A DNA stretch of 64,000 nucleotides. It comes from Geodermatophilus africanus. Lineage in GTDB: Bacteria > Actinomycetota > Actinomycetes > Mycobacteriales > Geodermatophilaceae. The stretch spans positions 516,045-580,044 of the forward strand of contig NZ_FNOT01000001.1 of the NCBI RefSeq assembly GCF_900107105.1, given 5' to 3'. Below are positions 10,821 to 21,879 of the stretch, piece after piece. The notes under the pieces were generated by a model. That model was not told the DNA's origin and ran no database searches. It worked only from the letters and a program-made list of their open reading frames with translations. The position numbers and the translations under genes were made by a program. Every line of letters starts with the position of its first letter. The stretch's first letter is position 1.

Positions 10821-11648
10821 TCAGCCGCCGTCGGCGGCTGTCCGACAGATCTGCGCGAACTCGTCGGCGTCCAGGCTGGCGCCACCGACGAGTGCACCGT
10901 CGACGTCCGGCCCGGCCAGGATCCCGGCCGTGTTGGCGGCCTTCACCGACCCGCCGTAGAGGATACGGACGATTCCTGCGGTCTCGCCGCCGAAACGCTC
11001 GGCGAGCCGTGACCGCAAGGCACCGCACACCTCCTGAGCGTCTTCGGGCGTGGCGACCTCGCCGGTGCCGATCGCCCACACCGGCTCGTAGGCGATGACG
11101 ATCCCCGTGCCCTCACCGGGCGCGGTCAGCTGTTCGGCGGTCAGCCCCTCGAGCGCGGCGTCGAGCTGGGTGGTGCAGTGCGCGACGTGCTCGCCGGCGC
11201 GGCGGACCTCCAGCCCCTCCCCCACGCAGAGGATCGGCACCAGGCCGTGCCGGAGCGCCGCCTGCACCTTACCGGCCACCACGGCGTCGTCCTCAGCGTG
11301 CAGCGCGCGCCGTTCGGAGTGGCCGATGACGACGTAGCGGCAGGCCAGCGCGGCGAGCATGGCGCCGCTGACCTCGCCGGTGTACGCGCCGGAGTCCTGC
11401 ACCGAGAGGTCCTGCGCGCCGTAGCCGACCTCGAGCTTGTCCCCGGCCACCAGCGTCTGCACGCTGCGCAGCGCCGTGAACGGCGGCAGGACGACGACCT
11501 CGGCCGCCTCCAGCTCGGGCTCCTTGAGGCTGAAGACCAGCTTCTGCACCAGGCCGATGGCCTCGAGGTGGGTGAGGTGCATCTTCCAGTTGCCGGCGAT
11601 CAGCGGCCGGCGCCCCTCACGGCGGGCCGGGGTGCCCTTGCGTGCCAT
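10821..11648 (-). CDS. tpiA: Triose-phosphate isomerase
   Basis: Interconverts dihydroxyacetone phosphate and glyceraldehyde-3-phosphate. 275 residues, with an N-terminal extension of about 14 residues ([14 protein letters not shown]) before the conserved IAGNWKMH, which holds the catalytic Lys. The catalytic His is in VIGHSERR and the catalytic Glu in [11 protein letters not shown]. The phosphate-binding ILYGGSVK is near the end. Third gene of the gap-pgk-tpiA operon, 15 bases after pgk. Confidence 0.98.
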   Translation of the reverse strand: MARKGTPARREGRRPLIAGNWKMHLTHLEAIGLVQKLVFSLKEPELEAAEVVVLPPFTALRSVQTLVAGDKLEVGYGAQDLSVQDSGAYTGEVSGAMLAALACRYVVIGHSERRALHAEDDAVVAGKVQAALRHGLVPILCVGEGLEVRRAGEHVAHCTTQLDAALEGLTAEQLTAPGEGTGIVIAYEPVWAIGTGEVATPEDAQEVCGALRSRLAERFGGETAGIVRILYGGSVKAANTAGILAGPDVDGALVGGASLDADEFAQICRTAADGG

Positions 11649-11663
11649 GTCCGTCCTCCTCGC

Positions 11664-12857
11664 TCAGTCGGCCAGCACCGCGAGGCCGGGCAGCTCCCGG
11701 CCCTCGAGGTACTCCAGCGACGCGCCGCCGCCGGTGCTGATGTGGCCGTAGGCGGCCTCGTCGAGCCCGAGCTGGCGCACCGCCGCCGCGGAGTCGCCAC
11801 CGCCGACGACCGACAGGCCGTCGACCGCGCCGACCGCCTGGGCCACCCCGCGGGTGCCGGCCTGGAACGGCGCGAGCTCGAAGACCCCCATCGGGCCGTT
11901 CCAGAAGACGGTGCGGGCACCGCCCAGCTCGCGGCCGAAGGCTTCCACGGTGCGCGGGCCGACGTCCAGCCCTAACTGGTCGTCGGGGATCTGGTCGACC
12001 TGGACGGTCGTCGTCGCCGCCTCGGCACTGAACTCGGGTGCGCAGACGACGTCGACCGGCAGCACGATCCGGTCGCCGGCCTCGTCGAGCAGCCGACGGC
12101 AGGTGTCGACCTGGTCGGCCTCCAGCAACGACTTGCCCACGCCATGGCCCTGTGCGGCGAGGAAGGTGAAGCACATGCCGCCGCCCACCAGCAGCCGGTC
12201 GACCTTGGGCAGCAGCGCCTCGATGACGGCCAGCTTGTCGCTGACCTTCGAGCCGCCGAGCACCACGACGTAGGGCCGCTCGGGGTCCTGCGTCAGGCGG
12301 GTGAGCACGTCGAGCTCGGTGGCCACCAGTCGCCCCGCCACGTGCGGCAGCCGCAGCGCGACGTCGTACACCGAGGCGTGCTTGCGGTGCACGGCACCGA
12401 ACGCGTCGTCGACGAAGACGTCGGCGAGGGCGGCGAACCGGTCGGCCAGCCCGCCCCGCTCGGCGTCGTCCTTCGACGTCTCCGCGGCCTCGAAGCGCAC
12501 GTTCTCCAGGAGCAGCACGTCGCCGTCCCCCAGCCCGCCGGCCTTGGCCTGGGCGTCGTCCCCGGCGACGTCGGCGGCCAGCGGGACGTCGGTGCCGAGC
12601 AGCTCCCCGAGCCGCGCGGCGACCGACGCCAGCGAGTACTGCGGGTCCGGCGCACCCTTGGGCCGGCCCAGGTGGGCGGCGACCACGACGCGGGCGCCGG
12701 CGTCGCGCAGCGCCTGCAGCGTGGGCAGGCTGGCGCGGATCCGGCCGTCGTCGGTGATGGCCCGGGTGGTCTTGTCCAGCGGGACGTTCAGGTCGGCGCG
12801 CAGGAACACGCGCCGACCCGAGACGCCCTCGGCGAGCAGGTCGTCGAGGGAACGCAT
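11664..12857 (-). CDS. pgk: Phosphoglycerate kinase
   Basis: Transfers phosphate from 1,3-bisphosphoglycerate to ADP in glycolysis. 397 residues. Motifs: [12 protein letters not shown] near residue 18 (substrate-binding), [17 protein letters not shown], and the nucleotide-binding [10 protein letters not shown] and GGGDSAAAV near the C-terminus. The ATG at 12857 lies 8 bases after the gap stop and has no clear ribosome-binding site, which suggests translational coupling with gap. The frame stays open upstream through gap, but that part is an out-of-frame shadow. Confidence 0.97.
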   Translation of the reverse strand: MRSLDDLLAEGVSGRRVFLRADLNVPLDKTTRAITDDGRIRASLPTLQALRDAGARVVVAAHLGRPKGAPDPQYSLASVAARLGELLGTDVPLAADVAGDDAQAKAGGLGDGDVLLLENVRFEAAETSKDDAERGGLADRFAALADVFVDDAFGAVHRKHASVYDVALRLPHVAGRLVATELDVLTRLTQDPERPYVVVLGGSKVSDKLAVIEALLPKVDRLLVGGGMCFTFLAAQGHGVGKSLLEADQVDTCRRLLDEAGDRIVLPVDVVCAPEFSAEAATTTVQVDQIPDDQLGLDVGPRTVEAFGRELGGARTVFWNGPMGVFELAPFQAGTRGVAQAVGAVDGLSVVGGGDSAAAVRQLGLDEAAYGHISTGGGASLEYLEGRELPGLAVLAD

Positions 12858-12865
12858 GGCGTCGG

Positions 12866-14149
<1,284 letters not shown>

Positions 14150-15130
14150 CTACTGGGTGAGCATGTCCTCGGTGACGACGGACTCGGTGTCCGGGATGCC
14201 GAGGTCCTTGGCGCGCTTGTCGGCCATGGCCAGCAGCCGGCGGATCCGGCCGGCGACGGCGTCCTTGGTCATCGGCGGTTCGGCGCGCTGGCCGAGCTCC
14301 TCCAGCGACGCCTGCCCGTGCTCCAGGCGCAGCCGGCCGGCGACCAGCAGGTGCTCGGGGGCGTCGCCGTTGAGGATCTCCAGTGCACGCTCCACCCGGG
14401 CGCTGGCGGCGACCGCGGCGCGGGCCGAGCGGCGCAGGTTGGCGTCGTCGAAGTTGGCCAGCCGGTTGGCGGTCGCCCGGACCTCGCGGCGCATCCGCCG
14501 CTCCTCCCAGGCCAGCACGGCGTCGTGGGCGCCCATCCGGGTCAGCAGCGCGCTGATCGCGTCGCCGTCCCGCACGACCACCCGGTCGGCGCCGCGGACC
14601 TCCCGGGCCTTGGCGGCGATGCCGAGCCGGCGGGCGGCGCCCACGAGCGCCATCGCGGCCTCGGGGCCCGGGCAGGTGACCTCCAGCGAGGAGGAGCGGC
14701 CGGGCTCGGTCAGCGAGCCGTGCGCCAGGAAGGCCCCGCGCCAGGCGGCCTCGGCGTCGTTGATGCCGCCGCTGACCACCGACGGCGGCAGCCCGCGCAC
14801 GGGCCGGCCGCGCTGGTCGACCAGCCCGGTCTGCCGGGCCAGCCCCTCGCCGTGCTTGGCGATGCGGACCAGGTAGCGCACCCCGCGGCGGATGTTGCCG
14901 CCGGCCAGCACGCTGACGCCGCTGGTGTAGCCGTAGACCTCGCTGATGTCGCGACGCAGCCGGCGGGCCACCGACCCGGTGTCCAGCTCCGCCTCGATGA
15001 CCACCCGGCCACCGACGATGTGCAGGCCACCACTGAACCGCAGCAGCGCGGTGACCTCCGCCTTGCGCTCGGAGGTCTTCGTGCACTCCACACGCGACAG
15101 CTCGTCCTTGACCATGGCCGTCATCGCCAT
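14150..15130 (-). CDS. whiA: DNA-binding protein WhiA
   Basis: Conserved Gram-positive regulator, known in Streptomyces as a sporulation activator working with WhiB. It combines a LAGLIDADG homing-endonuclease-like fold with a C-terminal helix-turn-helix. 326 residues from ATG 15130 ([14 protein letters not shown]). Visible: [64 protein letters not shown], and the helix-turn-helix part [22 protein letters not shown] five codons upstream (15145) is possible; I chose the ATG because homologues start MAMT. Last gene of uvrC-rapZ-yvcK-whiA. Confidence 0.97.
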   Translation of the reverse strand: MAMTAMVKDELSRVECTKTSERKAEVTALLRFSGGLHIVGGRVVIEAELDTGSVARRLRRDISEVYGYTSGVSVLAGGNIRRGVRYLVRIAKHGEGLARQTGLVDQRGRPVRGLPPSVVSGGINDAEAAWRGAFLAHGSLTEPGRSSSLEVTCPGPEAAMALVGAARRLGIAAKAREVRGADRVVVRDGDAISALLTRMGAHDAVLAWEERRMRREVRATANRLANFDDANLRRSARAAVAASARVERALEILNGDAPEHLLVAGRLRLEHGQASLEELGQRAEPPMTKDAVAGRIRRLLAMADKRAKDLGIPDTESVVTEDMLTQ

Positions 15131-15157
15131 GCCGTCCACCCCCACGTTCCCCCGGGC

Positions 15158-16225
15158 TCAACCAGCCCCATGTGCGGCGTTCCCTTCGTCTCCCCCGCGT
15201 ACCGGTTCCGGTACGTGAGGTTGCGGCACGCGCCCGCTGACGTCCATGCCCTGCCGCGTCCCGAGCGCCTCCCGGAGTGCTCCGGCCAGGCGCGCCGGGT
15301 CGTGCCGCGGCACGCCGCCGTCCTCGGCGACCGGGGCCAGCACGAGCTCGGCTCCGCACTCACGTACCGCTGAAAGGAGACCACAGCGGTCAACAACCGA
15401 TTCCTGGTCCGCGATCACCGTGTGCAACGCCACTCCGCCCAGGTGGCCCTGCAGCACGGTGAGGTGCTCCTCCGGCGAGAAGCCGTCCGTCTCCCCCGGC
15501 TGCGGCTCGAGGTTGAGGACGACGACCACGCGGGCGCTGCTCGCGGTGAGCGCGGCCCGCAGCCGCGGCACCAGCAGGTGCGGCAGCACCGACGTGTACC
15601 AGGAGCCCGGGCCGAGCGAGACGACGTCGGCCGTGGCGATGGCGTCGAGGACGGCGGGGGCCACCGGCGGGTCGGCCGGGGAGACCAGGATGTCGCGCAC
15701 CCGGCCCGGTGTCGTGGCGATCGCCACCTGCCCGCGGATCCGGCGGGTGCGCCGGGGGTCGTCGGGGTCGGTGCTCTCGACCGTCGCGATCAGGTCCAGG
15801 GGGACGTCGGCCATCGGCAGCACCCGCCCGCAGGCGCCGAGCATCCGGCACAGGTCGTCGAGCGCCCGGACGGTGTCCCCGCCGTGCAGCTCGGTCAGCC
15901 CGGTGAGCACCAGGTTGCCCACGGGGTGGCCGGCGAGCACGCCGCTGCCGCCGAGGCGGTGCTGCAGCAGCGTCGCCATCTGCCGGGTGTCGGGGTCCTC
16001 CCCGGCCAGCGCGGTCAGTGCCATGCGCAGGTCGCCGGGGGGCAGCACGGGCATCTCGCGGCGGATCCGCCCGGAGGAGCCGCCGTCGTCGGCGACGGTG
16101 ACGACCGCGGTGAGGTGCGGGGTGAGCCGGCGCCAGGCGGCGAGCGCGGCGGCCAGGCCGTGACCGCCGCCGAAGGCGACGACGCGGGGCGGCCGGGCGG
16201 CGGGCGGGGTGGGCTGCGCCGCCAC
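15158..16225 (-). CDS. yvcK: YvcK/CofD-like gluconeogenesis factor (UDP-GlcNAc-binding)
   Basis: Family needed for growth on gluconeogenic carbon sources and for cell-wall homeostasis; binds UDP-sugars. 355 residues. Conserved N-terminal VVAFGGGHGLAAAL, VTVADDGGSSGRIR, PPGDLRMALTALAG, and DVVSLGPGSWYTSVLPHLLV. GTG start at 16225 touches the rapZ stop (they share base 16225). The C-terminal 25 residues (after about residue 330) are not conserved. The position between rapZ and whiA is the standard actinobacterial order. Confidence 0.95.
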   Translation of the reverse strand: MAAQPTPPAARPPRVVAFGGGHGLAAALAAWRRLTPHLTAVVTVADDGGSSGRIRREMPVLPPGDLRMALTALAGEDPDTRQMATLLQHRLGGSGVLAGHPVGNLVLTGLTELHGGDTVRALDDLCRMLGACGRVLPMADVPLDLIATVESTDPDDPRRTRRIRGQVAIATTPGRVRDILVSPADPPVAPAVLDAIATADVVSLGPGSWYTSVLPHLLVPRLRAALTASSARVVVVLNLEPQPGETDGFSPEEHLTVLQGHLGGVALHTVIADQESVVDRCGLLSAVRECGAELVLAPVAEDGGVPRHDPARLAGALREALGTRQGMDVSGRVPQPHVPEPVRGGDEGNAAHGAG

Positions 16226-17217
16226 TACTCGCGGCCCAGGTCGCGGTGCTGGACGGCGGTGTCGACGCCGTCGGCGCGCAGCCGGCGGGCGAACTCCTCG
16301 GCGATGGCGACGCTGCGGTGCTTGCCGCCGGTGCAGCCCACGGCGAGGGTCAGGTAGCGCTTGCCCTCGCGACGGTAGCCGGGGATGAGCAGCCGCAGCA
16401 CGTCGGTGTAGCGGTCGAGGAACGGCCGGGCGTGGTCCTGGCCGAGGACGTAGTCGCGCACGTCCGGGTCCTGGCCGGTGTGCGGGCGCAGGTGGGGCAG
16501 CCAGTGCGGGTTGGGCAGGAAGCGGGCGTCGACGACGAGGTCGGCGTCCAGCGGCAGGCCGTACTTGAACCCGAAGCTGAGCACGGTCGCGGTCAGCGGC
16601 GGCGTCTTGCCCTCACGGGCGAAGGCGTTCTCCAGCGTGGCGCGGAGCTGGTGGACGTTGAGGTCGCTGGTGTCCACCCACAGGTCGGCCTCGCCGGCGA
16701 TGCCGGTCAGCAGCGCCCGCTCGGCGGTGATGCCGTCGATGAGGGTGCCGCTGCCCTGGAGCGGGTGCTCGCGCCGGTTGGACTCGTAGCGGCGGACCAG
16801 CACCTCGTCGCGCGCGTGCACGTAGACCACCCGCGGGCGGTGCCCGGCCTCCGCGAGCACCCGGATCGCCTCCTGCAGGTCGCTGGAGAAGGCCCGGCTG
16901 CGCACGTCGACGACGGCGGCGAAGCGGCGGACGTCGCCGCGCGCGCCGAGCTCGACCATCGGCAGCAGCAGCGCCGGCGGCAGGTTGTCGACGACGAACC
17001 AGCCGAGGTCCTCCAGCACCCGCCCGGCGCTGTTCTTGCCGGCGCCGGAGAGTCCGGTGACCACGACGACGTCCAGCGGCGCGGTTTCGGTGGAGGACGC
17101 GTCGAGCGGCGGCGGGACGTCGGTGTGCGGGTGACCCGGGACGCCGTGGGGCACCGCGAGGTGCGGGGTGTCGCGGCGTGCGGTGTCCTGGGCGACGGTC
17201 TCGGCCCGTTCGCTCAC
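16225..17217 (-). CDS. rapZ: RNase adapter / nucleotide-binding protein RapZ
   Basis: P-loop protein of the RapZ (YvcJ) family; in Escherichia coli it controls amino-sugar synthesis through a small RNA, and in actinobacteria the role is less clear. 330 residues. The P-loop reads GLSGAGKN, so the usual Ser/Thr after the Lys is Asn. Then [18 protein letters not shown], the VDVRSR segment, and the C-terminal [22 protein letters not shown] start at 17217 overlaps the uvrC stop by four bases (GTGA), so the two are translationally coupled. About 45 residues precede the P-loop and are not conserved. Confidence 0.95.
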   Translation of the reverse strand: MSERAETVAQDTARRDTPHLAVPHGVPGHPHTDVPPPLDASSTETAPLDVVVVTGLSGAGKNSAGRVLEDLGWFVVDNLPPALLLPMVELGARGDVRRFAAVVDVRSRAFSSDLQEAIRVLAEAGHRPRVVYVHARDEVLVRRYESNRREHPLQGSGTLIDGITAERALLTGIAGEADLWVDTSDLNVHQLRATLENAFAREGKTPPLTATVLSFGFKYGLPLDADLVVDARFLPNPHWLPHLRPHTGQDPDVRDYVLGQDHARPFLDRYTDVLRLLIPGYRREGKRYLTLAVGCTGGKHRSVAIAEEFARRLRADGVDTAVQHRDLGRE

Positions 17218-19352
17218 GAGGCCACCAGTCCGACCTCGGCCGTGGCGCCGGAGCCGCTGCGGGGGGTGCCGCGCTCGGCCGGGTCGGCCGGGGCGGTCGT
17301 CGTCTCGACGGTCTCGGTCGTCGTCTCGACGATCTCCTCGGCGGGTGCGGCGGCGCCGTCCTCGGGCTGGGCGGCACCGTCCTCGGGCTGTGCCTCCGCC
17401 GCCTCCCCCACCTCCGGCTGCACCTCCGCCGCCTCCCCCACCTCCGGCTGTGCGACCGCGGCGAGCACCGCCTCCGCCGTCCGCCGGCCGATGCCGGGCA
17501 CCGCCACCAGCTCCTCGACGGTGGCGGCCCGCAGCCGCTTGAGGGACCCGAACTGCTTCATCAGCGCCTTCCGCCGCGTCTCCCCGAGCCCGGGGACGTC
17601 GTCCAACAGCGAGACCAGCATGGTGGTCGACCGCTTCTGCCGGTGGTAGGTGATCGCGAACCGGTGCGCCTCGTCCCGCACCCGCTGCAGCAGGTAGAGC
17701 GCCTCGGACGTGCGCGGCAGGACGACGGGGTCGGACTCGCCGGGCAGCCACACCTCCTCCATCCGCTTGGCCAGCCCGCAGACGGCGACGTCGACGACGC
17801 CGAGCTCGTCGAGCGACCGGGCGGCCGCGGCGACCTGCGGCGCGCCGCCGTCGACGACCAGCAGGTTCGGCGGGTAGGCGAACCGGCGCGGCCGGCCCTC
17901 CTCGGCCGCGACCCCCTGCTCGTCCTTCCGGTCGGCCTCCTCCTTGAGGTGGCGGGCGAACCGGCGGCGGACCACCTCGGCCATCGCGGCGGTGTCGTCG
18001 GTGCCCTGCTGGACGGAGAACCGCCGGTAGTCCGACTTCTTCGCCAGCCCGTCCTCGAACACCACCATCGACGCCACGACGTTGGTCTGCTGGACGTGCG
18101 AGATGTCGATGCACTCGATCCGCAGCGGCGCCTCCGGCAGCTCGAGCGCCTCCTGCAGCTCCGACAGCGCCAGCGAGCGGGCGGTCAGGTCGCTGGCCCG
18201 CCTGACCCGGTGCCGGGCGAAGGCCTCCTTGGCGTTGCGCTCCACCGTCTCCAGCAGGGCGCGCTTGTCGCCCCGCTGCGGCACCCGCAGGCTGACCCGG
18301 CTGCCCCGGAGCTCGCTGAGCAGCTCCTCGTACACGTCCGCGTCGTCGGGCAGCTCGGGGACCAGCACCTCCTTGGGCACCGCCTCCCCCGCCTCGCCGA
18401 CGCCGGTCGCCTCGTCGACGCCGCCGTAGACCTGCAGCAGGAACTGCTCGACCAGCTCGCCGGTGGTGACCGCCTCGACCTTGTCGACGATCCAGCCGCG
18501 CTGACCGCGGACCCGCCCGCCGCGGACGTGGAAGACCTGCACCGAGGCCTCGAGCTCGTCCTGGGCGAAGGCGACGACGTCGGCGTCGGTGCCGTCCCCG
18601 AGGACGACGGCCTGCTTCTCCATCGCCCGCTTGAGCGCGCCGAGGTCGTCGCGCAGCCGGGCGGCCCTCTCGTACTCCATCGCCTCGGCGGCCTCGGCCA
18701 TCTCGCGCTCGAGGCGGCGGACCATCTGGTCGGTGCGGCCGGCCATGAAGTCGCAGAAGCCGTCGACGATCCGCCGGTGCTCCTCGGCGGAGACCCGGCC
18801 GACGCAGGGCGCGGCGCACTTGCCGATGTAGCCGAGCAGGCAGGGCCGGCCGATCTGCCCGGCGCGCTTGAAGACGCCGGTGGAGCAGGTGCGGGCCGGG
18901 AAGACCCGGGTGAGGGTGTCGAGCGTCTCCCGGATGGCCCAGGCGTGCGCGTAGGGGCCGAAGTAGCGCACGCCCTTCCTCTTCGGGCCGCGCATCACCT
19001 GCAGCCGCGGGTACTCCTCGTTGAGCGTCACGGCCAGGCTCGGGTAGCTCTTGTCGTCGCGGTACCGGACGTTGAACCGCGGGTCGAACTCCTTGATCCA
19101 GTTGTACTCGAGCTGGAGGGCCTCGACCTCGGTGCCGACGACGGTCCACTCGACGGCGGCCGCCGTCGTCACCATCTGCCGGGTGCGCGGGTGCAGGCCC
19201 GCGACGTCGGCGAAGTAGCTGTTCAGCCGCTGGCGGAGGTTCTTGGCCTTGCCGACGTAGACGACCCGGCCGTTGGGGTCGCGGAACTTGTAGACGCCGG
19301 GGGACTCCGGGACGCTCCCGACCGCCGGTCGGTACGTGGACGGGTCGGGCAT
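17214..19352 (-). CDS. uvrC: UvrABC system protein C (excinuclease subunit)
   Basis: Makes both incisions around DNA lesions after UvrA/UvrB recognition. 712 residues, about 50 longer than usual because of a C-terminal tail. Domains: GIY-YIG nuclease (SPGVYKF...[14 protein letters not shown], residues 15-50), Cys-rich region, UVR motif ([15 protein letters not shown]), RNase-H-like endonuclease domain ([27 protein letters not shown]), tandem helix-hairpin-helix ([28 protein letters not shown]). The tail after the second hairpin holds repeated Glu/Pro/Ala units. ATG 19352 gives the standard N-terminus; the frame is open further upstream, but no good start is seen there. Confidence 0.97.
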   Translation of the reverse strand: MPDPSTYRPAVGSVPESPGVYKFRDPNGRVVYVGKAKNLRQRLNSYFADVAGLHPRTRQMVTTAAAVEWTVVGTEVEALQLEYNWIKEFDPRFNVRYRDDKSYPSLAVTLNEEYPRLQVMRGPKRKGVRYFGPYAHAWAIRETLDTLTRVFPARTCSTGVFKRAGQIGRPCLLGYIGKCAAPCVGRVSAEEHRRIVDGFCDFMAGRTDQMVRRLEREMAEAAEAMEYERAARLRDDLGALKRAMEKQAVVLGDGTDADVVAFAQDELEASVQVFHVRGGRVRGQRGWIVDKVEAVTTGELVEQFLLQVYGGVDEATGVGEAGEAVPKEVLVPELPDDADVYEELLSELRGSRVSLRVPQRGDKRALLETVERNAKEAFARHRVRRASDLTARSLALSELQEALELPEAPLRIECIDISHVQQTNVVASMVVFEDGLAKKSDYRRFSVQQGTDDTAAMAEVVRRRFARHLKEEADRKDEQGVAAEEGRPRRFAYPPNLLVVDGGAPQVAAAARSLDELGVVDVAVCGLAKRMEEVWLPGESDPVVLPRTSEALYLLQRVRDEAHRFAITYHRQKRSTTMLVSLLDDVPGLGETRRKALMKQFGSLKRLRAATVEELVAVPGIGRRTAEAVLAAVAQPEVGEAAEVQPEVGEAAEAQPEDGAAQPEDGAAAPAEEIVETTTETVETTTAPADPAERGTPRSGSGATAEVGLVAS
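17342..17452 (-). repeat. uvrC: Tandem repeats in the uvrC 3' end
   Basis: Two near-identical 30-bp units (about 17393-17422 and 17423-17452) encode [10 protein letters not shown] and [10 protein letters not shown]. They are followed, in reading direction, by two shorter units encoding PEDGAAQ and PEDGAAA. The protein then continues with a duplicated [11 protein letters not shown]. The array lies after the last helix-hairpin-helix motif, in a region not needed for the known domains. Confidence 0.85.
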
Positions 19353-19581
19353 GCACCCCAGGTTAGGTGGGCCGGACGACGGTCCGCCGTCCGCGGGTGT
19401 CCGCGAGATGACATCCGTGTGATCTCCCCCAGGCCCTCCGCCCCTTGCCCGTCCGCGGCGCCCGGAACGAGCCTCGACCGGGCACATCGCGCACGTCGAT
19501 GGGCCACAGCGATCCCGGGGTTGCGGTGCTGCATATCCGTGTGCAGCACGTGCGTCGGCCGCGCCCGGGGAGGAGGACGGC

Positions 19582-20730
19582 ATGGGCCGACACGTGCGGG
19601 CGGGTTCGCTCGACACCTGGGTGGAGCAGGTGGGCTCCGGTCCCGACGTCCTGCTGATCGGCGGAGCCGGGGACACCGTGGAGTCCTGGTCGTTCCAGCT
19701 GGACGGGCTGGCCGACCGCTACCGGTTGACCGCCTTCGACAACCGGGGGGCCGGCCGGACGGCGATGCCGGACGAGCCCCTGACCGTGGCAATGATGGCC
19801 GAGGACGCGGCCGCCGTCCTGGATGCGCTGGGGATCGCGTCGGCCCACGTGGCCGGCTTCTCCGGTGGCAGCATCGCTGCCCAGGAGCTGGCGCTGCGCC
19901 GTCCGGACCTGGTGCGGAGCCTGGTGCTGCAGGGGACCTGGGCCCGGCCGGACCGCTACCTGCGCACCTGGCTGCGGTTCGCCGGCCGGCTGGCGGCCGC
20001 GGCCCCCGGGGAGCGCGAGTTCCTCGAGGGGTTCTGGCTCGACGTCTACACGCCCCGGGCCCATGCCGACGGCACGGTGGAGGCCTTCGTCGAGGAGGTG
20101 ATCGCCTTCCCGCACAAGCAGCCGGCGGAGGACCTGCAGCGCTACCTCGACGCGTTGGTCGACCACGACACCACCGACCGGCTGCGGCAGGTGACCGCGC
20201 CGACCCTCGTCCTCGTCGGCGGCGTCGATCTCGTCGGGCGTCCGGAGCTCGGCCGGGTGGTGGCCCGCGCGATCCCGGGTGCGCGGTTCGAGCTGTGGGA
20301 CACCGAGGCCCACCAGCCGTTCCAGGAGGTGCCCGACCGCTGGAACGCCCGCGTCGACGCGTTCTGGCAGGAGGTCGAGGCCCGGTCAGGGACGCCGGCG
20401 CCCCGGACGGCCGCCGACGACCGCTCGTCGCCCGGCCGCCGGGCAGAGGCGCCCGGCGCGGGTGAGGGCTCAGCCGCCGAGCCGGGCACCCAGCCAACCG
20501 AGCAGATCGCCGGTCACCTCGTCGCGGTTGGTCTCGTTGAACACCTCGTGCCGGGCGTCGGGGTAGACCCGCAGCTCCACCGGCAGGCCGCCGTCGCGCA
20601 GCGGGTCGGCCGGCGCGGCGACCTGGGCGGCGTCCGTCCCGCCCACCGGGTCGCGCTGCCCGGCGAGCAGAAGCACCGGCAGCCCCGCGGGGCAGGCCGG
20701 CCACACCCTCGGGGCTCGCCGCGCGGGTGA
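19582..20730 (+). CDS. Alpha/beta-fold hydrolase
   Basis: Esterase/lipase-type hydrolase with the alpha/beta fold; substrate unknown. Strong ribosome-binding site (AGGAGGACGG) ahead of ATG 19582. The nucleophile elbow is FSGGS (residues about 93-97), an Asp follows in LVGGVDLVG, and the His is in EAHQPFQ near residue 245. The recognisable fold ends near residue 270 ([13 protein letters not shown]). The frame then runs on about 110 residues antisense to the neighbouring lipase gene, so the C-terminal third is doubtful: either a non-conserved tail or the result of an indel. The neighbour carries three homopolymer indels, so a local sequence problem is possible. Confidence 0.75.
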   Translation: MGRHVRAGSLDTWVEQVGSGPDVLLIGGAGDTVESWSFQLDGLADRYRLTAFDNRGAGRTAMPDEPLTVAMMAEDAAAVLDALGIASAHVAGFSGGSIAAQELALRRPDLVRSLVLQGTWARPDRYLRTWLRFAGRLAAAAPGEREFLEGFWLDVYTPRAHADGTVEAFVEEVIAFPHKQPAEDLQRYLDALVDHDTTDRLRQVTAPTLVLVGGVDLVGRPELGRVVARAIPGARFELWDTEAHQPFQEVPDRWNARVDAFWQEVEARSGTPAPRTAADDRSSPGRRAEAPGAGEGSAAEPGTQPTEQIAGHLVAVGLVEHLVPGVGVDPQLHRQAAVAQRVGRRGDLGGVRPAHRVALPGEQKHRQPRGAGRPHPRGSPRG

Positions 20731-21385
20731 CCAGCGCGAACATGCCGGCGCCGTAGCGGTACGTGGGCGGGACGTGGTCGCCGCACAGCGGGTCGGCCAG
20801 GTAGGCGTCGGCCTCCCCCGGGTCGCGGCTGAGCCAGTCGTAGGGCGTGCGGGCCGGCTCGAAGGGGGCGTGAAGGCACCCAGGGCGTCCATCGGCTGCT
20901 CCCCCAGGCCGCCGGCGACGGCCGCCTCCAGCTGCGGCACCGCCGCGGCCAGCTGCGGTGCGACGCCGATGGGCCCGGACAGCACCAGGCCGGCCAGGTC
21001 CGCGCCGTCCCGCTCGGCGGAGGCCAGCGCGACCGCCGAGCCCAGCGAGTGGCCGAGCAGGAAGCGCGGGACGCGGGGGTGGCCGGCGGCCAGCCGCTCC
21101 CCCAGGTCCCGGACGTCGTCGAGGACGGCGTCGCTGGTGGCGCCCTCGCCGAAGCCGCCGGGGCCGGTGGACCCCGCCGTGAGCCCGTGCCCCCGGTGGT
21201 CGAGGGCGGCCACGGCGAACCCCTGGGTGGTGAGCGCCCGGGCCAGCCGCTCGTAGCGGCCGGCGTGCTCGGAGAGCCCGTGCACCCCCTGGACGGCGCC
21301 CCGCACCGGGCCGTCGGGCGTCCAGCGGCGCTCGGCGAGCCGGACGCCGTCGGCGGCCTCGGTCCAGGTGACGGGGGCTGGTCAT
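20470..21385 (-). pseudogene. Monoacylglycerol lipase-like (serine aminopeptidase S33), three frameshifts
   Basis: An alpha/beta hydrolase similar to monoacylglycerol lipases, with GHSLGSA as nucleophile elbow, LDHRGHGLT upstream, and [12 protein letters not shown] and [10 protein letters not shown] carrying Asp and His. A single full-length protein is only obtained by changing frame three times, each at a homopolymer. These are one G too many in 21373-21377 (after MTSP, before VTWTEAADGVRLAERRW), one too few at 20864-20868 (before FEPARTPYDWLSRDPGEADA) and one too many at 20711-20714 (between TRAASP and RVWPACPAG). The longest intact frame starts only at 21306. Either a recently broken gene or sequencing errors; the shifts compensate, which favours errors. 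Confidence 0.75.
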
Positions 21386-21469
21386 CGGGCGGGCCTCCTC
21401 GGACGCGTCCTAGACGGGGAGCCTGCCCGCTCGCGCCCGCCCGCGCAGGGTGGCCCCGGCTCGCCGTGG

Positions 21470-21769
21470 TCAGCCGACCGGACGCGACCGGTGCACCGCC
21501 CCGGCCCGCGGCCGGTGCGCCGCGAGGGCGGCGCCGGCCCGCCCGGTGAGCCGCACCGCCCGTCGGGCCAGCACGAGGGCCGCGAGCGCGCCCACGCCAC
21601 CGGCGAGGAAGGCCACCGCGCCCGGGACCTCCTCGCCGGTGACGGCGAGCGCCGCGACGGTCACCAGGGCCAGGAGGACGACCGTGGACCGCACGCCGCC
21701 ACCGGGTGGGGACGTCGGCGAGCCGCAGTTCGACAGGTCCGGGTCACAGTCGGGCGTGAGCGCGGTCAC
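21470..21769 (-). CDS. Hypothetical small membrane protein
   Basis: 99 residues from GTG 21769, which follows GAGGAGGAGCCG; the frame is open to 21826 but without a better start. The short N-terminal part has two Cys (TPDCDPDLSNCGSP), then two hydrophobic segments (about 28-45 and 50-67: VVLLALVTVAALAV and AVAFLAGGVGALAALVL), then an Arg-rich basic tail, probably cytoplasmic. No family recognised. Lies between the lipase remnant and the enoyl-reductase-like gene, same strand. Confidence 0.6.
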   Translation of the reverse strand: MTALTPDCDPDLSNCGSPTSPPGGGVRSTVVLLALVTVAALAVTGEEVPGAVAFLAGGVGALAALVLARRAVRLTGRAGAALAAHRPRAGAVHRSRPVG

Positions 21770-21879
21770 CGGCTCCTCCTCGATCGGGGACCCGTCACGC
21801 CGGCAGCGCCGCGTGACGTCGGTCACACGGAGGGTAGGGCGCGGGTCGCCCCGCGCTCAAGTCCGCCGGCGTCACCCGT

